Below, piece by piece: positions 45,744 through 55,583 of a stretch of 64,000 bases of DNA. The stretch is from Marasmius tenuissimus (taxonomy: Eukaryota; Basidiomycota; Agaricomycetes; Agaricales; Marasmiaceae). The first letter of the stretch is position 1, and the number at the start of each line of letters is the position of its first letter. Below the pieces are notes generated by a model, which worked only from the letters and a program-made list of their open reading frames with translations, did not search any database and was not told where the DNA came from. The stretch spans positions 1,922,001-1,986,000 of the forward strand of contig JAQOTA010000053.1 of assembly GCA_029532415.1 (NCBI GenBank). The letters are read 5' to 3'. Made by a program: the position numbers and the translations under genes.

Positions 45744-47133
45744 CTACGGGTATACGTAGGCGGTGATGGATTCGCCACCGCCAGCTTGTGATTTCAACGA
45801 AATAGCTGTGCCTGCAACTCCCGTATCTGCTCCCGTAACTCAGACATTTCACGTTGGATAATCCCACTAAAGCTGGTACCGGAGTCAGAGGATGTGTAGT
45901 AATCACTGTGATCGTGTCTGCTCCGGGACTCCAAACTCGACCAGTCTTCTCTCCTCGAATCGAGTTGTTGCGACAGCAACGAGCCAGACATCTTTGTGGA
46001 TAAACCTGATGCTGAGGTTGGAGACAGTGATCGGTCGTCTGTGCGGGAACTGAGGGTTTTAGACGTAGAGATGGTAGTGCCTGCATTGCGATAGGAATCA
46101 GCATGAAATGCAGTCCTGGTGAACGGACGTTTCACTTTGGACGTAACAGGAGGGGGAGGGACCGATATAGTGCTGAAAGAGCAAAAGTTTGGAGTATTGT
46201 TGGTCTGGTGAGGGTTGGGCGTCGTTGGACGACCCATAGACAGGGCAGTGCGTTTGCCGCCTGACCCATCGCTACCGTTACGTCGTTTTCAGCACATGAA
46301 AAAGACCAGGAGAGTGCTGACAACGAGGGCGATGCCACCAATCACACCACCAACAATGGCTCCCGTCGATACACCCTTGGAAAGACTTGGATTTGACTTG
46401 GAGGATCGCGATGGTGATGCCGCAGTCGACCCATTGTGACTGACAGTGCTCCCGTCTAGCTCTTCTACCCTATGTGTGTTCACATCTATTTGGGCTTCAA
46501 CAGGGAAACAGAAAAGAACGACTCATGTATATTTCGCATAGCCAAATGCAATATAAACACCATATGCCTTTGTCCCCGTCTCTACTTCCAAGGTATGTGA
46601 CTGATTCTTCAACCCTTCTTTCCTGAATACTTCAACGTTGTACTCTACTCCTTTCTTGTCGGGTGACTTATCCCACGCGTATGATCCTTCAAGTGATCCA
46701 TTGAGGATGAAGTCGCATTCCGTGCGCGTGATCGTACTGGGATCATAATTGCCATTCGCAAGAATGAAGTAAACGGATATACTTGTTCCTGGGACAAGGA
46801 TAATTAGCGACACATCTGTCTAAGGCACTCGAGCAAAATACCTTGGAATGACAAAGAAAAGCCCATAGTGTTCATATCTGATTGATAGGTTGCTGCAGTA
46901 TACGTCCCATTGTGCGATCGCTGTGTGTCAAATACGATACGACATCCTTGAGCAATACCGCAGCTTTGGTTCTTCCACACTGTGCTGTCTGTAGGATGGT
47001 ACACGGGCTTGAAACTGGTAATGAGGTCGCCGTAGGAGTCGTCAATGTACCAAGTTACGGTCCTTGCGAGTGGATTGAAAGATGATAATAACCAGGGTGA
47101 GAGAGCGCAGAAGAGAATTCGAGGGAGTAACAT
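45744..47133 (-). pseudogene. VTRYIDD-family gene R8, inactivated
   Basis: Exons 47133-46842, 46788-46527 and 46469-45744 align with R6 throughout. The signal peptide (MLLPRILFCALSPWLLSS), VTWYIDDSYGDL (R to W), SCGIAQGC and TECDF are present. The intron-2 donor is ATGAGT where all sisters have GTGAGT or GTAAGT. Exon 3 has the membrane helix (AIVGGVIGGIALVVSTLLVFF) followed at once by TGA where CGA (Arg) is expected in the stop-transfer. A second TGA follows LREQIRELQAQLFR, and one base is missing in the final PPTYT codons. The frame is otherwise open, so death is recent. Convergent with the intact S6. Confidence 0.85.
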
Positions 47134-47534
47134 CAGACTAGAGCGATTCGGATTGAAAACACTGGGAATGTGGTTCAAGGTCAATTTGAAGTAGAGGTTA
47201 GATGCTGTTCTGGAGTGCCTCAACACTTGCAAACTGAGTATATCGTTAAGATGCTGACAAAAATTCATGCGCTGGCCTCTGGGATATATTGGATTGGCTG
47301 TATGGACTGTACAGTGGAGACTGGAGCTCGAGCGCTCATGACTCCGCCAGATGGACAGAGCGATAGAGCTGCACTTCAGCGCTAGCGGTCAACTATGAGT
47401 GAACCGTCCGTCGCAGGCTGAGGTTGGGACCTACCTTCAGAACCCAAATTCAGCCCTCATAAGATGCACATCCGCTGAATAAGACGCTATAGCACACTTC
47501 ACATTACGCGATAGCTTTGGTTGAGGTGAAGAAT
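47134..47534. other. Region upstream of R8
   Basis: Promoter-proximal sequence of the dead R8 gene, resembling 30863-31298 upstream of R7. No gene. Confidence 0.5.
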
Positions 47535-47583
47535 GTCTCAACCGGCCCTAAATTAAAATTGATGCGTGGACCTGCTTTGACCT
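47535..47583 (-). promoter_or_regulatory. Conserved upstream block of R8
   Basis: On the minus strand GGTCAAAGCAGG, then CCACGCATCAATTTTAA and TTTAGGGCCGGTTGAGAC, about 410 bp before the R8 start. Confidence 0.45.
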
Positions 47584-47620
47584 GGACTCTCTCACGAATT
47601 CTGACATAAGCTCATAGGTC

Positions 47621-48375
47621 CCTCTTGTTAGGATTGTGCGGATCGGATAGGGATAAGATAAGATATGGGATTTTATATGCTGTCGGATAGATGGATAGGA
47701 AAGAGATATGATGAAGGAGTGTGGGAGCAACGGATCTAGAGCAGACAGTAGCTGAAGGTTTCGCCAACAGCACCATGAACTGAGCTGTCCTTCTACTAGA
47801 CTAAGAGGACAAGTTGCGAGAGAGAAGGAAAGACATAATAGAGAAGTATCCAGGTTGATCCTGGTTGAAACCTGGTTGATTTCGAGTCTTAAGATACAGG
47901 ATAGAAGTATAGAACTTATATAGGGTTATAGTAAATGAATGAATCATAAGTGAGTCAAGTGCGGGAAAGGTTGATGTATCATATGGAAGTCAAACCCGGG
48001 GAGAAATGTACCGGAAGGGAAATGAAATGGAAATGAATATGTGTGTGATGGAATGAAGGTATGAATAGAATAAGTGAGCGTGGGAATATCTCGGAAGTCG
48101 GAGATAAGTAAGTCAGAACAAATCAGAATAAGATGGAAGAGTCCCGGAAGCGGAGGCGGAAGTGACAGAGGTTCCGGGGATGGACTTGGTGTGAGAGACT
48201 GAAGTGTGGAGGTGAAGGTTGAGTGCCGGGGATGGAATAGTGTTGGAATGAGCTAGAATAATAGCCCGGAAATACCCGGAAATACTCAGATTGGGCCCGG
48301 AGGTGAGGTGACTAGCCAAGTGTGACGTGACTAGGTGAGATAGACCAGGGTAAGATGCATGGATGTAACACCTCT
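47621..48375. mobile_element. Solo LTR, family A (copy 3)
   Basis: 745 bp (47626-48370), begins TGTTAGGATTGTGCGGATC and ends GGATGTAACA, flanked by CCTCT on both sides. It is close to the copy at 32.0-39.6 kb in opposite orientation, and it splits the duplicated unit between the R8 upstream block and block X. Confidence 0.9.
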
Positions 48376-50130
48376 GTTCCTTGACTCTGAATCCACGGCC
48401 TCTAAGCACACTTTCCGTCTGTAGTAAAAACCAAACTCAGCCACTCAACTTCAGAACAAGAGGTCGGGGGCATCAAAGGCTCAACAAGCCAGGGTGAGAA
48501 GGCTATTGAGGAAGGCGACATCAACAGAATTTCGCAGCCTCAAAACAAGTTCATGGCAGTACTTGCTCGTCACCAGTCTCAGGACTTGTTTAAGTCTACT
48601 CCTTAACAGCTCCCTCCTCTTCTTCCACAACCCACCGAGAACACGTTCATAATCCGTGTGGCTTATTCTCAACTCTCCCGACCGCCTAGTCAGCAAGGAT
48701 ATATACCCTCGGCCATGGAGATTTTCTCCTTCTCAGTCGCCATGGACCAATCGCACCAGGGCCGATGGGGTCCAAGGCCTACCCAGATGGAACCATGTAA
48801 ACCTCATCACCACATCTCCACTACCCACAAAGTAACTTCCCATCCGCACCTCCAATTCTTCAGTCACTCGTTGCACATGCCGACACCATTCGGAATCACC
48901 CAATTTCGAAACCAGAGTGGGGGGGTCATGTATCCTGAATGCGACGTTAGGTTTTCTGTATGAGTGGGATTGGTCGAGGCGCTTACGGTGCATCCCTCAG
49001 GATCCAGACTGGGTGAGTTCTCTAGGGCGGCTCTTCAATTTCCGTTTGCTGATTAGTGAACCGAAACCAGACGTCGAACATGTCATCCAACTCCCCTTCG
49101 CCACTGCCAACAGTGATCATGAAAACGCAAGCACCACTTATAACGATCACTTCAAGGCTCTTAGACCGGGGGTTTCTGGTGCATACGGCCCGCCCTACCT
49201 TGGAAACCCAACCCGTCGAACGCCTCGTCGTGGAGATCATCGACACCATTTTGACCTCGATCATAATCACCAAATTGGTCGAAACTCGAGCTCCTCAACC
49301 TGAGCTGCCCAACACCTGGCAAGATGGGTTTCGAACGTTCAGCGACCTTCTGTACATGTTCTCGATGGCCAAAGACATAACAGTAGAGCAAGTCAGCGCA
49401 GTTCCCGTTGAACCATTCCTCGAGCACAGCACATAATATTCGGGCGATCGTGCCAGCAATAGACTGGGCTCAGGGTTGTATGAGACGGTGCTGGTAGAAA
49501 TGTTTAGAAAGATCCACGACAGTTTGTGGTTTTTGACAGCATGAGTACAATCTCCGTTTTCGAGACGAAATGTCTGATGCTCAGAAATTTTCTTCAATAG
49601 CCGCGTCGCGAGAGGTATGTTCTCTCAGACCGATCCCAAGTTTACTGGTTCGAACCCTGCCTGGAGTAATATGCCCAGTTTGGTGTCGGAGATTCAAGGA
49701 CAAGAGGATGTGAAGAGGAGTTTGATTCGGTTGAAGCATCCCAGGTAGGGGGTGAGGGGCCTATTAGCTTGAAGAGGTAGACTTGTAGCATCTTGCCAAT
49801 AGGGGATTCACGACGGAGCTTAGCTGGGCATTGGAGATGCCTCATGCCTTCCTCTCATGTCTCCCTTACATCCCTCTTTGTACTTGGAAAACTGATCCAT
49901 GTACCTACTCGTATACACTATAGTCGATGACACTCTGGTATAGTCTGATCGTTGAACGTTACAGGGAGATCTTGATCATGGTAAATAGTATAAAATTGCT
50001 GGGGCCGGGTCAAACACCTCTAGGTGCATATGCGTATCCAACCAACTTCAAACTCCGCCAGAGCAGGGTGTCAATCTGCATCTGAAAACTCTTCACATCG
50101 CACGACGCAGAGACTCGGAGCTCATTGACA
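48376..50130. repeat. Dispersed duplicated block X, third copy, with decayed gene
   Basis: Homologous to 31.4-31.8 and 42.5-43.3 kb. Minus-strand pieces LLTRRSGELRISHTDYERVLGGLWKKRRELL (48.7-48.6 kb), PPTLVSKLGDSEWCRHVQRVTEELEV (48.9 kb) and GEGELDDMFDVWFRF (49.1 kb) look like exons of one protein interrupted by stops. A plus-strand ORF of 118 codons at 49080-49436 overlaps them and is less likely real. Family not recognised. Confidence 0.45.
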
Positions 50131-50260
50131 CCAGTCCAAACTCAGCTGTCTCTGAGAGTATCTCATCAAGGCGCGTATCGCTCTTGATGTACTCATGAAC
50201 CGAATATGGAATTTGACGCTTGAACAGAGAAATCAGGAGAACTCAAATCACAGCAACATC

Positions 50261-51840
50261 ATGGAAATCCTCTCGCCTTCAGTTGACCCTCGATTTCTCT
50301 GCTCTAGCTATGTGCCCAGCGATATTGAGGTGTCTATATTGACAAGCATCTTGGAAGAAAACGAAAGGACCCTGGTTCTATGCAAGAAGGAGGGGTTGCA
50401 TGCTGAAGATATCGAGATGATTGAAGCCAACATCCAGCATTATTGTTCAGCTCTCTCTGCTCTGCGACGGCTACCCGTTGAGATATGGGAAATTATTTTC
50501 TACTTGTTCGTCAACTTGTCTTGGAAGTACTCGCACTCCCTTTACATCTTCGACCGACGGTGGGGTGTGCGGCGAGATGTAGTGAATACGGAACCCACAG
50601 TCCTTGCTCGAGTGTGCACACATTGGCGAAATATTGCTCTCAATCTCCCACATCTATGGTCTTCCATATCCCTCAATCTATCTCTTTCGTCACCAATTCC
50701 CACTCACGTCCCCCTTTCCACATGTATAGTCAACTTGAAAACATACCCACTCAAACTACACGTTTCGCTGGAGCATCCGTTCCCAGTAGAATACCGTCAT
50801 ATGGCATGGGACATGGTTTCGCCTCACCTGGGCAGATGCAAGGAATTGGGCTTGGATATTAGTGCAGACGATCTGTCAGCGATTCAGGATCTTTCATTCC
50901 CCATCCTCGAAACTTTCCATCTCGGCCCTCTCTTGGCATATGACAATGACACGTGCTCTTGGCTCTCTCGGGCAATCGAGGGAGCAGCAAAACTAACCAA
51001 GGTTGTCCTTTTTCCTCGATACCGTATTCGCAACTTGTAACACTGAAGATTCACGCAATGCACGAGGATGACGTAGAGTTTTTGTTCTCTTGCCTTTTGG
51101 ATTGCAAGGCACTTGAGTATCTTAACATACTCATTCGAGATGAGCCATCTGGCCAAGATCTGCCCACAATGGACGTTAATCTCCCTTCCTTCAATAGGCT
51201 CAAGATATGTGTCAACGAGCCCATAAATGCCAATAACATTGTACGGGCACTCTTACATTCCCTCACGATGCCGTCCCTTGTCAAATTCAAGCTGTCACAG
51301 GACAGGTGGCCGGGACACGATGTTCTCCATGTCTTAACCCAACGGTCTCCCCCCCTTCAGCGCTTGGAAATAACCACTATTCATGTAGGCAATGAACTCC
51401 ATGATTCCCTCGTTGTCCAATCTTCCCCTTTACTCTCATTTCTCTCAAATCTCTCGCATCTCCAACATTTTACGTTCGAATTCGCATCGGCAAACAAGAA
51501 ATTACCAGACGTGAGTATTCACCTCATCGCTACTTCCCTCTTGTGGTTACTATCAAGGCTCTCACTTGATGATGACCATTCGGATCTGGAGTCGAAAGCG
51601 ACCTTCCTTCCGAAACTGCAGTACATGCATTTGCATCCGGAGCACATCAATCTGGATGCCTCGGTCGTCCACCAGTTTCGAGAGGTTGCAGTTGTGAGAA
51701 TTTTACCTCACTTTGAAACTCGATACTATTCAGATAATAGCCGGTTCCACGTCCGTACCGTTGGGGAAATATTCCAGGCTTTGGTGATGACCACTTACTT
51801 TCTTGCGATAAACTTATATATACCCATTCTGTTCGACTGA
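50261..51840 (+). pseudogene. F-box/leucine-rich-type protein with a frameshift
   Basis: The first frame starts MEILSPSVDPRF, has the N-terminal YVPSD motif, a helical stretch (IQHYCSALSAL), an F-box (RRLPVEIWEIIFYLF, residues about 69-83), CTHWRNIALNLPHLWSSISL and SPHLGRCKELGLDI. It stops at 51040. A second frame, open from 50953 to 51840, carries on with PYSQLVTLKIHAM, further LRR-like text and LPKLQYMHLHPEH. The switch falls near the TTTTT run at 51008-51012. One indel there would restore a protein of about 525 residues, a usual size. It is either a recent pseudogene or a sequencing error. F-box proteins are substrate adaptors of SCF ubiquitin ligases. An upstream in-frame ATG at 50195 lies in repeat sequence and was not used. 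Confidence 0.75.
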
Positions 51841-52859
51841 CTTGCAAGTAATTGACGCGTATACACGGATAAATATCACAGGAATTACACAATGCATATA
51901 CTACAGGGAAGGATTCCAGAGCCAACCCCCGCAAGCGTCCTCTTGACCAGTGACAATCGATGTCTGCTGCCCGCTGCACGTACGCGTTGAATGCGTCTTA
52001 TTCTACCCCTCAAGCTCAAGCTGACAGCCTTCTCGACTATGATTTCCTCCAACACGCTCATGATCCACGCGGCTCGCAATTAACTCTTCCTCACGCCTAG
52101 TCAACAACATATGCTCGACCCGGAGACTTGTCTCCTCACGGTGATTGATTGGCATTACTGATGAACCAGGTTAGATAAGGGAGGTGTGGTGACTGTGGTC
52201 CCTTGAATTGATCCCGAATCTACTGGGTTGAGCGGGCCCGCCTGGATAAAGAATGCTCGGATTGGCGTCCATCCGAAGCGTCGAATGGGGGAGTGGTGCG
52301 TCAGCAACGGAGATCCAAGCAGCTTGTGGTAAAGAGACGCGATGCGAACATGGCAGGGGATTCCTATGTCAACTCGGGAGTTCTTTCGGTCGAATCATCG
52401 TCCTAGGCGAAGAGAGATGGACCTGTTCTCAAAGAGTTCTGCCATCCTGTGCAGAGCTTAGAGAGGATACAACCGGCGCCGCGGTTTCCAGCAATAGATG
52501 CGAGTCATGACAATCTCTAAATATTGATTTTTCTCTGATAATCCTAAGTACTCGTCCTACTTAACGTAGTACTTTCTTGGATAACGAGGACGGCATTGAG
52601 GCGTGGCTTTCACCAATCGTACATTTCTGCCGACGCGAAGGCAATTGGCCAGGTACAATGAGATGTAGATATCATAGGAACAAAAAAATAGAGCAAAAGA
52701 TTCCGGAAAGGATTCCAGCACACGAATTTCTGTGAACTGATTGCGACGAGACTCAATTGAGTAGAGAGGACATCGAGTGGCAAACACTGCGAATGTTGGA
52801 TGAGTTGTGTGGGCTGTGGAAGTTACAAAGGGAATTGCTTTACCTTTGAATACGATGGA
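51841..52859. other. Intergenic with a fragment of block X
   Basis: 52050-52140 (CATGATCCACGCGGCTCGC, GCCTAGTCAACAACA) matches block X at 42.8 and 48.7 kb. Nothing else is supported. Confidence 0.45.
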
Positions 52860-54711
52860 TGTCAGTTGATATCTGTCTCGAGAGTTTTCACCATAGTAAC
52901 TGAATTTTCACTTGAACTGCTCAAGGGGAACGGGAAGAATACAGGTGACCAAAAGTTAGCGGGCCCTGGTCAAGTTCGAGAGGTTGCAGATCCTGAAGGT
53001 CGGTGAACTGGAGGGAGGCCTTCGATCTCTTGAACGTTAAGTGGAGAGGTCGAGGCTCTAATTTTGGGCAGACGTTCTCTGCCAACAGAATGAGAGAAGG
53101 TCAGGCTATGCATGGTGTCAAGGGGGTCAGGGCGAGCAAACCTTGTAGGATTTTGAGCCGATCGTCGCTCGAGGTCAAAGGCCCCAGAGTTGCGTGTACC
53201 GGGCTGAGACATTCAAACTTCAACATGTCGCATATCGGCGTCAAGGGTCAACTTTTGAGCAGAGGTTCTACAAGTGGAATAAGAGAAGATGAGGGAGGCT
53301 ACACCAAAGATATCAAGGTGGTGAAGCGAATCTTGCACAATCTTGGACCATTCCGAGTCGCTTGCAGGCCGGAAAACGTTCTGATCAAATCCAAGATGAC
53401 GAGCAAAATCGACGGCAGAAGGGTCGAAGTCTCGGAGAAGCTGATATTGGCGTATACGTTCATAATTGACACTGGGCCAAGAGAATGAATCGAAGTCGTA
53501 ATCTTCGAGTTTGAGCTTTATGGGAAGGCCAAGGTTGTGACAAGTTTCGTGAGAGAGAGGAGAGCGACCGTCTTCGTGAAAGGACCAATAACGGAGGGAA
53601 GAGATTTCGCAATGGCTCAGGTCAGAAGGTGGTGGCCGGACGAAGAGGTAAATTGGTTGCTGGAATCGTTGTTCGAGTTGGGCTTCAGAGGGCTCTACGG
53701 AGTACCTGGCCTCCAACAGCCTGGCAGAAGACAAGATCTGGAAGATGTCAGTAGGTGAAAAGTAAATGGGAGTCTGATAACGCACTATAGATACTCATAT
53801 CATCCTCTAAAGCAATACCGCAAGCGTGGAAAATGCTCGAAGCTTGTGACAGCCAGGTGTAATTATATGCTTCCATATTCCATACCAACAAAAAACAGCG
53901 CGGGCCGACGAGCGTGAATCCACTTCACCAACCATGAACCTAAAACATTGTCAGACAAACAAGTGATTGTGTGAATTCTTTGGACGCACCTGGTCAGCCC
54001 GTTTTCCAGCAAATTCGGATCCAAGAGGATATTGTTCCAGCTGTGCCAGACATTGTTCGCGACAGCGATGGGGGTGTTGGTCAACGTCGGAAAGACAGTT
54101 GGCTGACAAATTCGTTCAGGCAAACCCCGGGATGACGGCCAAACACCTGTATAATTGGGACCACTGCAGGTCTACCTCTACCTCTGTACATGTGAAATGC
54201 CAGATGACAATGTGATCCACTTCCTTCGACCGCGGTCAAAGGGCAGTCTATAGTCTCAAAACTACCCCACAACAACAACCCTGGCCTCTCCCAGTATCCG
54301 GCCACAATTCGTCGGCAGCCCGGCTGCAACCCAATCGCCACTAAGGAATCGGATAATTCCGTACTCTCTGCGCATCCGGTCCGCTATACTGCACCACCGT
54401 GAACACTGCTTCCGATCAATCCACCGCCCTTGCTGAACAAACTGTCATCTCAGTGCACATCCCAACTCCATCCCGGCAACGTCCCACAACTTGCAGATCT
54501 CACCAAGCTTCACGTTGTAATACTAAGACCACAGTTAGATTCTTCACTGCACAACCCAGTGTTATCAGCTCACCTCATCGAATTCTGTACGTTCCTTCTC
54601 CTTCAGTTGAACTAACGTTGTTGTATAGTTGATCTGATCCCCCTGAACATGGTTGAAATTGCCACTAGTAATCTGGAAATTCCGTGCCCTGTGAAACATC
54701 TGAGAGGACAT
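52860..54711 (-). pseudogene. Decayed NFxIxGGxFNxVxGD-family gene, copy B
   Basis: Starts MSSQMFHRARNFQITSGNF and HVQGDQINY (54711-54620), with a GTGAGC donor after EFDEV. Later blocks are QPTVFPTLTNTPIAVANNVW (about 54100) and a 190-codon ORF at 53785-53213 with PIYLFVRPPPSDLSHCEISS, LRYWSFHEDGRSPLS, LLRDFDPSAVDFARHLGFD. The middle region, including the counterpart of PRADRTVCTARVL, is scrambled by indels. It is better preserved at its 3' half than copy A. Boundaries approximate; function unknown. Confidence 0.6.
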
Positions 54712-55029
54712 TGAGCCTGCGGCTGGGAAAGTTTGATAGAGGCGAAAAGGTGGCGATGTTTGAATTTGAGTGATAAAACAGGTCGCCCAGATGCATCGAA
54801 TGCTGTGGTCAACACACCCCATGAAGATACTCAACAGCAGCACCTGTTTTGGACTTTTGCTGCACCAGACCCCCTGATAGATACAAATTGTAGACCACCT
54901 TTAGCGGCGAGGAGTAAATTCCGAGAATACGACTCACCAGAGTGAAAGCACCAGCTTTTGTGTTCTAGTTCCATATATGAAGCGTCCCCATTAGACGTCA
55001 AACTTCAACCGAATGCAACAAATTCTTGG
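54712..55029. other. Intergenic left of copia-2
   Basis: No gene. The bases CTTGG just before 55030 are the predicted target duplication of copia-2; the other copy would lie beyond the right edge. Confidence 0.5.
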
Positions 55030-55548
55030 TGATGAGCCAGCATAGTTAAAGTGCACAGTGGGTATAACAAAGTAAACCTCACATGGGTAATACACAGAGT
55101 GTTCTTGTAGTCTTGAGATGCTTGAGAAGAGGTGATAATCGAGTAGATTGTCCTAAGGCTTAAGGCCTTTCGTCCAGTCTTTTATACATAAGTTTCTGGT
55201 ACATGTAATGAGTATTACACTAACTGAAACTACTACTAGAAGTAGGTATTCGGCCCTAAAGGCGTAAAAGACATTAGTACTGTGTAAGTACTTCTACCAT
55301 GAATGGTAGTATGCTTGGTGAGCATAGTCGTGTTTGCCTCATGTATTGGAGGCTCTACTTATGCTATTGGATAGCGACTGTCTATAGTGTCATTTATGAT
55401 GAAACTACTAGGTACGTAGTGAGATACGTAGACAGAGACGTAGTACTTGCATGAGGACGCAAGTGTTCTAGAGGCGTAGCTCTATAAATAGTGTGACGCG
55501 TAAACAACACGTCAATAGTGTATCACATGATATCCATCATGTTCAACA
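55030..55548 (-). repeat. copia-2 3' LTR
   Basis: 519 bp, begins TGATGAGCCAGC and ends TGTTCAACA on the plus strand. Confidence 0.95.
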
Positions 55549-55583
55549 CTCCCCCTCACTAAGTTCATCATGCGATCATGGAA

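Noticed and set aside
32020..48370. Family-A repeats as DNA transposons
   Set aside because: TG/CA ends with distinct 5-bp duplications (CATTC, CTTGA, CCTCT) at each of the three copies fit solo LTRs.
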